64,000 bases of DNA from Centroberyx gerrardi. Its lineage: Eukaryota > Chordata > Actinopteri > Beryciformes > Berycidae. The DNA is taken from positions 16,692,156-16,756,155 of the forward strand of contig NC_135998.1 of assembly GCF_048128805.1 (NCBI RefSeq), in the 5' to 3' direction. Of this stretch, positions 11,301 through 23,885 are shown piece by piece (positions within the stretch are counted from its first letter, which is position 1; every line of letters starts with the position of its first letter). The notes beneath the pieces were generated by a model, which was given only the letters and a program-made list of their open reading frames with translations, ran no database searches and was not told the origin of the DNA. The position numbers were made by a program, and so were the translations under genes.

Positions 11301-12658
11301 TATATTATTTCTAAAACAACAAACTGTACATCAATGTACAGTTTTTTATTTTACTCATTTTTACATAAAGCTGCTTTAAAGAGAGAAATCAACTCAGCAT
11401 AAAGTCAAAATTATTTTATTTTCCATAAGACTAAAAGTGAAGCACAACATTCTCTACGTCAGTGGAGAAAAAGCCCCTTAGCAATTACTGTCCTGTTGGT
11501 GATGAGCTCAAGGAAGCCTGAGTGCCATTTTCAATTAAAGATAATTATGTCAACACAACAGTGAGGATATTTAGTCCTTCATTATTGGCCTCCTTCTGCA
11601 GTGTCTCATAATTATCAACCCATAACATTATAATGCTGCTTTCTGCTGATAATCATTTGTAAAACTGAACACAAAACTGCATCTCTCAATCAAGACAACT
11701 AGTACTAACAACAACTAGTTTTTGTGTAGTGTGTTGTTTGCAATACAACTTCATACAGAAAAACAATGACAAAAAGGTTTTATTTCTTTGTAAAAACAGT
11801 TTATGAAAATTATCTCTCATTGCAGGCCAATATTCTTCGAGTTAGAATTTTGTTCGTTCAAAACATTTACAATCACAAAATCACTCATTCACAACTTACA
11901 ACTGCACTGTTCCAATTTATCAGCCAAGCAGACAAAATGATCACTCAGAATAACACAAAAATAAGGTTTAGTATGTGATAAACCTTTGGCAGCAGAAACG
12001 CCATTATGGCCAAGATATGTACATGATTACAATATCCAACTTTTAACTGCGTGTTTTGTTTAGAGGAAATAAAAAAGTAGAAAAATGCTACTTTGTCAAG
12101 TGTTACATTTGAACATTAAACACCCTAGATTCACCAAGTGGATTCGAATCTAAATAATACAATAAGTGCATTTTCAATATATATCATGATGACTGACCTG
12201 GAATTCAGAATGGGCAGAAGCTTAATTTCATGTTTTTGTGATGACGGGCTTCTCGAATATCTTTTCAGTTTTACCTCAAACAGCTGCTATCTGAATCCAA
12301 TGCAAATTAACAGCCAACAGTGTGTCGCTTTCCAAAGATGTATTTCAGCGTATCGTTTAGGCTTCTAACAAAATGCACACATTAAATAAGTTATAAAACG
12401 GGGTCTCCACTGCAGGGGGACAGGTGGTCTTTCATGTCTCCGCCAGAAAACTCAACTGTAGTCTGTTCTCGTTGTCCCTTAAGCACTTGGCAATCAATCA
12501 CACAACAGTAAACAAAGCAGCAAAAACTATTGTGGGATAAAAACTCACGTTGTGCTTGTTGATCGCCTAAACGTATTTTAATGAGCTGTTTAAGGCCAAC
12601 AGTGCTAGTTCCAGCGGTCTCCTGTCCCCTCGTCCACTGATGCCGGCTCTCTGTGTCC
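11301..12658. other. nup155 downstream flank and probable 3' UTR
   Basis: AT-rich DNA downstream of the nup155 stop. No convincing coding exon. On the minus strand, candidate polyadenylation hexamers are ATTAAA at 12577-12582 (about 80 bases past the stop) and AATAAA at 11779-11784. Confidence 0.4.
12577..12582 (-). terminator. candidate nup155 poly(A) signal (ATTAAA)
   Basis: ATTAAA on the minus strand, about 80 bases after the nup155 stop codon. The more distal AATAAA at 11779-11784 is an alternative. Only motif and position support this. Confidence 0.3.
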
Positions 12659-15600
12659 TCAGTGAACTTTCTCCAGCTTGGCCTGCAGGGCCTTGAAGTT
12701 GCCAATGGTTTGTTGAAGGGCCGAGTTTGGGCTGAGAGACTGCAGCTCCACAAGGTAACCACAGATGTTGTCAAGACACACGTTAGTGAAGCGTCGTCTG
12801 AAATAAAATGAGCGAAAATTAGTCGTTAAAAAAAACAAGTTTGTCCTGGAACAGGCTTTCGTGAGTATTTCAGAGGTCAAAAGGGAAAAAATTCTCTTAA
12901 ACCTCTGATAATAATGACTAGTTAATCTCCACTTTAATGTATAGACAAGACATAATTGATGCTGATGGACACAACGCTGGTTGTTGCAGGGATTGAACCA
13001 TGGACGTTGTGGGTCACGGCACGGTCTCTCTAACCACTAGGCCGCCGTGTCGCCCGCTGCAGGCCAGCAGCTGAAACCAGGCGACTGAGACAGTGATTTA
13101 CCTGTCGTAGGTTGGTACTCTGCTGGGGTCGTCCACATATCCTGACAGAAGCACGTGGATACACTCTACCAGGTGGAGAGGCTTCTTCAGGCGCTGCCAG
13201 CAGGGATCCTACAGGCAGACGACGGTGGTGGTTTATGGATTAATTAAGTCTCTCAGACAATTTCGTGTTTTTTACTACAACATCTACTACTACTACTACT
13301 ACTACTACTAATAGTAATAAGTCTGTTCAAGCACTTTTAAAGCAATATTCCACTTAGTTTTAACATGGCACTTGACCGCTATGAAAACCATAATAAAAAC
13401 TAATCGCCAAGATCAGATGCAGCTGGGACGAGTTTGTAGTATTCAGATTTCTTACTTCCCCTTAATTTGAATGAGGCCACCAAAACCAAGAGGAATATTG
13501 CTTTAACAAACTTACAAAAATGATGTGCTTAAAAATGCTATGCATTTAATCTGGACAGGTGTACCCGTGTTTTGAAGAGTTGGTCATAGACCTCCAGAAG
13601 ACGAGGCAGCTGCACTCCAATCTCCTGCATGGTGAAGGTGACAAAGCCCACGTCCCAGATCAGGCGACACACCTCCTGCTCCAGGAACTTAACTAGGAAC
13701 TCTGGGAGCACGACGCAGACAGGCACTTGTTAGCAAAGTATACTCAGTAATGTGGAAAAGTGTTTTGCTCTCAGTGTAATTGATTCTGTGTGTGTGCGTG
13801 TGTATAAAGTATGTATAGAAATAAATCTTTGTCTCCCCACGGCAGACAAGTTTGAACAGGCCAATTATAAGAGGAGGATAATTATGCAATTGCCCAGAAC
13901 GCCTGCATGACCCTACAAACATGCAGCACAGAGACATGTGTTGACATAAATGATGCATCAGGCAAGTCTAATTACATTACTGTTAACAAAATAGTGAGCT
14001 GGAAAATTCTAACGATCAGGAGAGGGAAATTGAACTTAATTACAGGTAGGTGCAGATGCTTACCCAGAGGGAAGTATCTTGGGGTTCCAGCGTAAATCTT
14101 TCCCAGTGACACCAGTTTCAAACTGAGAGCCCTCATCCTGTCTGCTGGGCTCATGGCTACACTGTCTCCCAGTTCTGAAAGACGGGACACGTGACGCTCA
14201 TCACCGACACACAACGCACTTTACAGCACAGTAATGGCATCATCCACAGTTTTGGTAAAAGGCTCAATTTGTCCAAGGTGTTTTAAAGACATTTTACATA
14301 CCTTTCTCCATGATCTCCTGCCACAGCGAGTGCACCAGTATTGGGTCGGAGTGTCCAGCGCAGTGAATGATGGCCAGCTTGCACTCAGACAACTTAAAAT
14401 GGTCCGCAAACTCCCCATAGAGCTACACAAAAGAACATAACACAGTGTTTACTAACATTTCCTATTCCCTGTATAAAACCCCCCCCCCATAATTTATCCA
14501 TTATCCCTGGTTAGCTGTTCATTAAAGTCTCCAATAAATGAACTCCCATTACTTTTAATTCCTGGAAATCCGTGTATCTTTAATGGTGACCTCATGCTGC
14601 ACCAGTAGGCATAAATATAAATTCCAACCAATAAAACCATCACAGATTTTTGAACAGTCACACCCCTCCATCCCTCCCATCAAATAAAACTGCCTTTGTC
14701 TGCCTGACTGATATTCCTTTGGTTTACACTTCTGCATGATCCCTCACTGTTATGTCCCGCCCCAACATCCTGTTTCAAGGGGAAATACATCAAATCAAGA
14801 AAGTAAAGACGCCATTTCATTGGGTCTTTAATTAACATGTTTACAATCCCTTATTTCCTGATCATCATTGTCCTAACATTGCGTGTTACCTTGGTAATGT
14901 CCATGAGCTCCGAGTCCAACTGAGAGATGACACTCTTCACTGAGGGATGCTGGGAGTATTGTCTGATCAGGGTCTCCTGAATCTGTACTTGGATACGCAC
15001 CAGCTAGGACAGGGGGAAGCAGAGGAACAGAAACAGAAACCCTCTAAGTGACGACAAAGTAACAGCGTTCACACACTCACTTAACATCAAATTCAAGGAC
15101 TTTTCAATGACATTCAAGGTCGTGTTGAGATTCAAGGACTCAAAATTGGCCTGTTTTTAGGTAAGACATGGTCAGAATTAGACAACATGGAAGCCTAATT
15201 TTTATGGTCATGTGAACTCATTTTCTGAAGTCATCTTCTCATGGTCTTGTGAAGACAAGAAATCCTGGTGACATCCGTTATTTTAAAACTGATGCTATAT
15301 CAACACAAATCTCCATCACAGGGTTTTCCTCAGGATGAGAAGTGTTGATCCTAGAACGGACGGTGACAGGTCCAGAGCCGCATATTGATGGATTTTTTAA
15401 CCATTCGTTGTCAAAGCTTTAAGGCCTCATTTTATTTATCAAGTCTAAGTCTAGTTCCTGCGGTGTGGTCACTGCCCCACGTACCTCCATCTTCTCCTCC
15501 AGCTCATGAAGGAACTCTCCATCGGCTCCCTGGGCTGAGATGCAGGAGGAACTCTTCGCAGACAGGATGGCTCTGGAAATGTACTCCAAACGCTGCTTCA

Positions 15601-16095
15601 GGGAGATCTCAGTGCTGCATGGTCACAGAGAAAAAAGCAAGTAAATTAGTTTGGTTTTTTATTATGCTTTCACTTTTTAAACATGCATACCTACATAGGA
15701 GATCACAAACAATTATGCACCAACATTGGCTGCACTGGGTAATGTCATGCTTAAAATTTGAACTAGACTAAAAATCACATTTATAAGCTCCTCTGTCCAC
15801 CAGGCAGCTCAGTTTAGCTAGCAGCAAGAAACAAGACGCTTGTGGCTATTGAAGCCTTGTTTGAAGCATGGTGCACTTTTGTTAAAAGTTGAAACAATTT
15901 TAACTTCCAGCACTAGGCGCACACACACCATGCTAAGATCTCAGCACCGTCAGGAACAAACAATTGAAAATCATAATAGTAATGTAGACAACACTGAATG
16001 TCAGTAGTAACCAGGATGTGTTGGAGGTTGGTCATAAACATACGAAAAACATGCTAAGAAGTGAAAATGTTCTACTAGAATTAAACTTAAGATGC

Positions 16096-16159
<64 letters not shown>

Positions 16160-16641
16160 GACAAACCTGTGCATGTCAGCAAGGCGAGCCAGGACATGAG
16201 CTGCCTTGCCAAAGCTACGGCTCTTCTCGTAGTAGCGCCACAACAGGTCCATGTTGCGGACCTTACTCTGGTCCTGCTTGATCATGTGCATCAGGTGTTC
16301 CTCCAGGTACGGAGAATTTACCTGGACCACAGAGACAATAAAGACCATCAGACAGAAACCATGCTATCATACTGAGAATGTTAACAGACACAATTTACTC
16401 ATGTATATACACACACATACAAAAATATGTAAGATTCAAATGTTCACAAAAATGCACACACTGTGCTGAAATGATTAATCAATCGACAGAAAAGTGATAA
16501 ATTATAATTCTGATATCCATTTTAGTCATTTATCAAGCAAAAATACCAAACATTTGCTTTTCTCTGTTTCATATGATTATAAAATGAATACTTTAGGTTT
16601 TTTACTTTGGCTGCCAGTCAGACTAAGTACGCCCTAACACA

Positions 16642-16678
<37 letters not shown>

Positions 16679-19600
16679 GGACAAGGCCTGAGCAGATACC
16701 TCCAGCAGCTTGTCAGTTAGGTCGGCCTGGATCAGCCAGTTGTAGAGGGCGATGTGAAACAGCTCGTCCTGCGACCTCTGGGCCAAACCAAGCATCTGCT
16801 CAAACTGCAAGGGAGCGGAGAACCATATCATTATATATGCAAATCATTTACACTGCGGCCGGACACATGCGTCAGCTGTCCCCTTGTTACTCACATGGGC
16901 AGTAGCTTCTTCATTACTGAGCATGTTGGGGTCAGAGGTCATGACAGGAGGCCCAGGCTGCTTCGGGACGCTGGGGGACTGAGGGGCGGCCTTGCTCTGG
17001 TTCACCAGCTCCTGCATGGTGTCTGTGATGCACTTATAACACGACAGCCTAGAGCGGAGAGAGGGGGAAAACAGTTGGTGGCAATCGAGTACGAGAGCAT
17101 CCACCATGCGGCCGATTCTTCCATTTCCTGCGTTACCTTTCCTGGAAGGCCTGCTGTCCCGCCCGGTCCTCCTCTGGCTCTCCGTTCTTGTAGAAGTGGG
17201 GTCCCAGCCTCTGCGGATCCTTCTTGTCTGCTGCGGTGAGGCAGAGCTCCAGGACACCCTCATAGAAACGGACTAAAAGAGTTTAACATCATTAGTATAC
17301 ATACGAGGTACATGGAGAGAGGAGGGGAGGCAGGGGCAGAGAGAAAGTCATGAAGAGAGAGAAGCGAGTATGTGTGTCCCTACCTTGTCTGTACTGGGAG
17401 CAGACCAGCGGCAGGTCTGTGTGGTGGCTGATCTGCTGGTAGAGCCGCAGCGACTCTCTCAGAGTTCTCTCTTTATCTACCTTGTTCTGGATCTGCCTGG
17501 AGCTCTGCAGCAACTCGTTGGCCTTGGAGGGAGATGGAGACAGGAAGTTTAGTATTTAGTGCAAGAACGGTTTGGGCCCTACACACAAGTTTCTGGCTGC
17601 CAGTCAGGTCTCAACCCTGACAAATGTTAGTTATGAGTAGTGCGTAAGGGAGGGGTAGGGAAGCAGCAAATGAAGAACGGAGAAAATAATGAGAGGTGTG
17701 ACTGTGCAATGCGGTAATAGCTCCGACCCTAGTCGTCACAGATTTCACCCAAAAAACATTTGCTTGAGGATTAAAAACAAATATATGAGGTATGCATCTG
17801 CACAACCAGGGAGATGCTTCACTAGAAATTCACGCAACAAAAAAAAGTGAATTTTTCAGACCTTTGAAGCCATAATGAAGACAAATGCAACATTCAACTG
17901 TATCTTTTAAGGCCTTGAATTTAGATAATTCAGCTTTTAAGACCTTTCAAGGACCCGCAGACACCCTGGAATGAATGACTGCCAAGCATGCATACGTGTG
18001 TGTGTGTGTGTGTGTACACGTACTTTGGAGCAGACGCTGTCATCGCTGCTGTACAGCAGGGGGCAGATGTCCCGCAGGTGATTGCTGATGGCATCCACAG
18101 AGGCATTGTCTTTAATGTAGACGTTGATGAGCGCTGTGATGAGAGCTCCAGTCAGCTCCTTGCCCCGGATCACTACATCTTTAAAACTCGCTCCCTTCAT
18201 TTGCTCCTGGAACTCCTGTGAACGCAGAACAATTTTAGAGCCGAGGCAGATGGAGCAGATGATGTACGAGCTTGTGTCCGTGCTGTGGGGATGTGTTTGT
18301 GCACACGCATGTACCTTTGGCAGTTCAGTGATGATGAGGCTGAACTGATGATCACAGAGAAGCTTCCAGAGGGCCAGCGTCTGACAGGAACGATGCACTA
18401 ACTGCTGGATTCCCTGCAGGGATACCTTCTCGTAGACCTGAGCCTTGGCTGGACACACGAGGAGGCAGAGGTGGAAGCAAGAGAAACACAAAGAGAGAAA
18501 AGGTGTGGGAATTGGACAGGAGAGTCTGGGAGTTAACATAACAAGGATCAGATACAAAGTCAACAGCTTTTTTTCCTGTTGTTGATACCTCCAAGTTTAA
18601 GATTTCTTTACTCCTGCTGGATAAGACTCAGAACATCACTGAATCCCACTGCACTATTTCAAATGCAAACCCCCCCCAAGAAAAGAAAAGGCACCGCACT
18701 CATCACTCACTGTGATATTTCCTCTGAAGCTCCTGCTGGACCTGCTGAGAGCTGGCTCCGTCAGGGCGCATAAAGCCCAGCAGCCTCTGTTGTAGGTTGG
18801 CAGGGGAGCTGAAACTACCGGGGGGGAAGCACAGATGTTATTCAGCAGAGAAGGGAAACAATACCAAGCTCTAATAGAGAGCTTTTGCAGATCTTGATCC
18901 CATTTTCATAGGTTCTAATTTAATTTAAGAAGTACTCAGAGCGAGGAAAGGACAGTGACAGTGTATTTATTTTCTACATTAGTTATCTTAAGTTCAGAGA
19001 AGCCTTCATCATTCAAACCTCGCACAGCTTATTACGCCCAACACTCATCAGCCCCAAATGAGGTGACGTACAGCATTACATGCACACATACTTTCAAAAC
19101 GCTAGTAAAGTAAAAGTAATGAAGTAAACACATAAAAGCTATACATGTAAAAATGAATTTAAATTATGACATGCTCACATATTCCTCAAAAGTTTTACTG
19201 ATCTTTATTCTCCTGTGCTTGTCTACTTCATTTTCTTGCCTGTGGCTACAATCATTAAAATTTGACACAAACCGGGGCAGACCGATGGACTAGAACTGCG
19301 GTGATTTAGGTTAAAATTGTATGTTTCCTGAGGCAGGTTAGGAAATTTGTTGCAACATAATCGTATTGCAACATAATCTGTGCAGACCAAATTCCATCTG
19401 CGCATTACATCTAGACCACGGCCTTGCAAGCTACCCCTGTCAAATAGATAGATAATTCATGTGACAGATACACGCTCACAATTTCAAATGGGCTTATTTT
19501 GCAGCCAGTCATAATTGGATCAGGAAAGGTGTGTGGCTGATACATTTATCCCAACTTTCAGGACCTCACATTTTGCTCTGCCAGGCAGAGTTTCAGCTAG

Positions 19601-22600
19601 TGGTGAATATTGTAGCAACGTTATACAAGTGAACTCCAAGGCAAGTCTCTGCAGTATTACTGAAGATGCCACAAACTAAGTATACATACTAGTATTCAGT
19701 CTTCTAGGCATCAACACAGCTATGGGCTCAATACATGACTAAGCAGGGAGAGAGAGAGCCGTTACCTGGCGGCACCCAGAGAGGAGGGGCTGAACTGAGA
19801 GTTTTTATCGAGGAACTCCCTCAAACCCCAGAGCTCCAGGAGGATCAACTCCAGATCAGACGAGCCGACAGTGCTTTCCAGCTGGGGAGAGAGGGGTGAG
19901 AGCATTGACTAGCCACTCTTAGCACCATTTAATCTAATAAGTATGATCATTATCATCTGTTGTAAAGGACTGCATAGTGTCATTATGATACTTACAATGC
20001 TGACGGTCTGATTGCCTTTGCTAATGGTCTTCTCCACAGCAAGGCTCCCATCCCAGATATTTCTGTTACAGTCAAGTTAGCAGGGAACCAGAGAGAGAGA
20101 CACGTCCTTCAGTATTACACACACCGGCATCAATAGCTCCCACCGTGATGAGGAGCCCTAGCACTTAGGCCGTGACCCAGAAAACACATTCAAAAACGTG
20201 CCGACATGTCAAATCAGTACAGGATTTACAGTTTGTTCACTTAACTGACCCCAGAATGCGGGTGAAGTAGACGCAGATGCCGTTGTGTTTGCCTGAGAAG
20301 ACGACCTCTGGGCCAGCTGACATGGGCGTGATGGGGGCAGACCCAGAATGCATCGGTATGAAGGGCGTGGACAAAGCTGGGGGCACAACGCCTGTGGGAA
20401 ACGTAACAAACACACAACCAGTGTCAAAGTATACCCAAAAGATTTCCACCCAATACTGAAACGCAGGCCTGACCTGGACCGACAATGCTATTAGTTGATC
20501 ACATTTTTTTTTCTGACCAATCAACAAAGTCTGTATTTAGAACAAAGGAATTTTCCATGAAAGAACAGAGCCCATGTAAGTAAATATCACAACAAATGCA
20601 CCTCTGTCTCAATAAGTTACAAAGGTCCATGTTAAACAAAGGTAGTTTTGCACAGACTACATGTCTTAACAATTGCATGGCCTCAATGATGGCCCTTTAC
20701 ACACTTCACAGTTAGAAACATAATTATGTAGAAATGTCAAACCATTTCCAAAAGATACAATTTCTCCAGCTTCTCCTCGACTCCCTGATCAGCGCTCATG
20801 CACACACACACACACACACCACTACACTCCAGTCCAGTCGCGCCTCAGGCAGAGCCTCCAACGGGCATCAGACAGACTCAAACATACAGTTCTGCTCATC
20901 AATGCCTAAACTTCAAATAATTCTAATTCTCTTTCTATACAGCTGCTTTGAGCGGCATAATATACTAAGACTGTTCTGGCTAGTTTGAGTTGCATCATCA
21001 GTTAGTGTTTGACAAGGGAAGATAAGTTTAAGACTCTACGCTCTGCAGCTTTTAAAAACAGGTGGAACCATTGCTGACCGTGGGAAGAAAAGTGCTTTTA
21101 CGTTTGACACAGCTTTACAACAGTGGAAAATAACTAAACTGCCACATGTAACACCCCTAGAAGAGTGATTTTCTAGCAAGAGAGGCAACACAACAAATAT
21201 GATGATGCATTTGTTTCAGCATGGTCTGGAGCATTAGAGAAACTAATTTCATAAATAGCTACAGTACTTTGTAAGTACTTGTTTATAAGGACTACTAAAA
21301 GACAGTACTTTTCCACTCATTTTTTATAATCTCTTCAAGATTTACACACCCATGTGCAAAAAATAAAAGCAAGCTTTAGATTTTTACTTATATTTGGCCC
21401 TTGAACACATGTAACAAATGTGGTGACATTTGATTGACTAAATTAAAAAGATTGAACATAGTTACATATTTTCAGAATTTGCAATTTCCCTTATTAGTCA
21501 AGTAAAAAATTTTGCAGACATGGCGCTCAGTTTGTGTATGAAGCACAGGAGCTGAAGTCTGAACTTGTCAAATTTGATCTTTAAGTCTGTCCCCTCCTTC
21601 AGGCCAACTGGAGAAAGGTCATGGGACAATTTTTGTTCCAAAAACATACTAATTATTCTGATGTTCTTTTCATGGCTCTGTTGCATGGTTGCAAAGACAT
21701 CAATAAAAAAAACAACAACATACATATAGACAAAAAGAACACGAAACATGGCAAACAGTCTGGCAGTGAGACAAGTAACCAGCATGTGATGCAATCCTTA
21801 TGTATTTAACAGAAATCTCTGCTCTGGTATTCTGCCATTTACCTGGAGCCGGAGAGCTCATTGTGGGTCCGACGGTGCTGGGAGACGTGATCGCTGAGGG
21901 GAATCTCATCTGAGCTTCTCCTCCATACCTGATCAAGACAATGTAGTGAAAACTGACCTTAATTAGTGTGCATAGTGAGAGAGACAGAGAGAGAGCAAGA
22001 GCGCATTTCATCTTACACTGCCCTAAGTATCTGTCTATCAGAGATTTCACCAAATTCTGTGACAGAATTAAGGGCTTCTCAGCTCTATCAGACATAGAAA
22101 AGATGAAAATTGTATTAGTAGAGGAAAGTAATACAATTGGCATTGCAGCAAACGTTGTATATCACTATCACAAACTGATGATGATGAGTGCATGCATGAG
22201 TGGCCGGAATAATAGGAAAACTTAAGTAATTCCTGACATGGGCTGAATCTGTGTGTCTTATTTTGTTTTGGTATATTGTTTTATCACAGTATATATGTAA
22301 ATATTTAGTACATGCACGTGATTACTTTTATCTAGGGCTGAAACGATTCCTCGAGAAACTCGAGTAACTCGATTACTAAAAATCATCGATGCAAATTCTT
22401 TGCATCGAAGCTTCGTTTAATCCATATAACTATATACACACTCAGTGTTTCGCACGGATGATTATTACTGTTGCACAACGCGCTGGAGAAAGAGAGAGAA
22501 AATAGCGAGGGGCGAAGAGAAGAGACAGGCCAGAGAAAACGACAGAAAGTGTCCAAAGTTTCGGATCCAGTGTTGCCAACTTGGCGACTTTGTTGCTAGA

Positions 22601-23126
22601 CTTAGCGACTTTTCAGACCCCCCGGGCGACTTTATTTCTCAAAAGCGACTAGCAACAAATCTGCCGACTTTTTCTGACCATGGGAAGCAATGTTAATGTG
22701 TTGAATCCCAAAGCATTTGGCAATAAATTGGTTCGGCTGATGCCGGTTTTCTCTACTTGCTTGTCTAATCCAGAGAGGTCTGACGATCACAGCGCTTCCC
22801 ACACAGCGTAGCTCCCTCCCTCCGCTGAGAGCAGGGACTGTAGGATAGGGTCCACTTGTAATTGCTACCGGCGTACGCCGAAACTGGCCGGGTGGGCGGA
22901 GTCAGCACTTAATATTAAAACGGGATGAGATGAAGGCTAGTAAAGAATGCACGTTAATTATGGCTATATGTAATGGCTAGTTAAGAACGTAAATCAATAT
23001 GGTGGCTAGTTATGATGTCCCTAAGTTAGCTAAGTTTTGCTCAAGAAAATAACCACAGAAAATAAAATGCTGCAGTCAATTTGTGAAAGCCTGAGCTTCA
23101 TTCATGTTATTATTATGATAGTCACA

Positions 23127-23159
<33 letters not shown>

Positions 23160-23854
23160 CTACTCCCCTCACAGTGATGCATAAAATACCCCAGAAAGCA
23201 AAATATCAGGTGGTGTAAGTAGCAATTGGAGCCTAAAATGCACCAGTCCAATACAGCAGGTATATTCAGTTTAGTTTGATTGCAGTGAGTAGGGTCAGCA
23301 GGTGTAGGGCAACCCTTCAACATAGCAAATAAATGTACATTAGCCAGTCTTATGAACTTGTATGATATTTAGGCCTAGTAATAAATATCAATAATAATTA
23401 TTATTTCACCTCGTTTTCAGTAAATCACAGTGTCGTATGGACAGCTTAGTGCGGACAGCTTTTCTCTTTTGTATATTTACTATTGCTCTTTAATAAAGCA
23501 AAAGTATTTCTTATCCGATTACTCGATTAATCGATGGAATAATCGGTAGAATACTCGATTACTAAAATAATCGATAGCTGCAGCCCTACTTTTATCCATG
23601 CATATCTTATATCTAGCCATTCAGACAGAGAGACAGAGAAAGAGAAGGAAAGAGAGAGAGAGAAAGAGAGGAAGAAAAAAAATAAAAAAATAAAATAAAA
23701 ACATAACCCAGTCTGACCTGAAGAAGGCTCTGGTGGCCCAAAGTGAAACCTCTCTGTCACAAGCAGCACTGGAACAAGCCAGGATCAGAGCTGTGGCACA
23801 TGCTTGCTCCTCCTGAAGAGAGGAGAGTAAACATTCAAGGACATGATACACAAA

Positions 23855-23885
<31 letters not shown>

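Larger units (their letters stand above)
12659..21928 (-). other. nup155: nup155 exons 15-33: C-terminal alpha-solenoid region
   Basis: Exon coordinates in transcript order: 21843-21928, 20250-20391, 19996-20062, 19766-19881, 18711-18814, 18315-18448, 18024-18215, 17384-17522, 17137-17272, 16895-17048, 16700-16804, 16167-16321, 15485-15614, 14890-15003, 14302-14422, 14064-14174, 13565-13701, 13102-13208, 12659-12797. They encode about residues 572-1367. Landmarks include [57 protein letters not shown] and [13 protein letters not shown]. The end is [12 protein letters not shown] to the stop. Introns 13, 21, 25 and 26 carry CA/TG repeats close to their donor sites. Confidence 0.9.

Noticed and set aside
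16001..16281. Frames rich in Cys-Val or His-Thr
   Set aside because: They are produced by TG/CA microsatellites abutting real nup155 exons.
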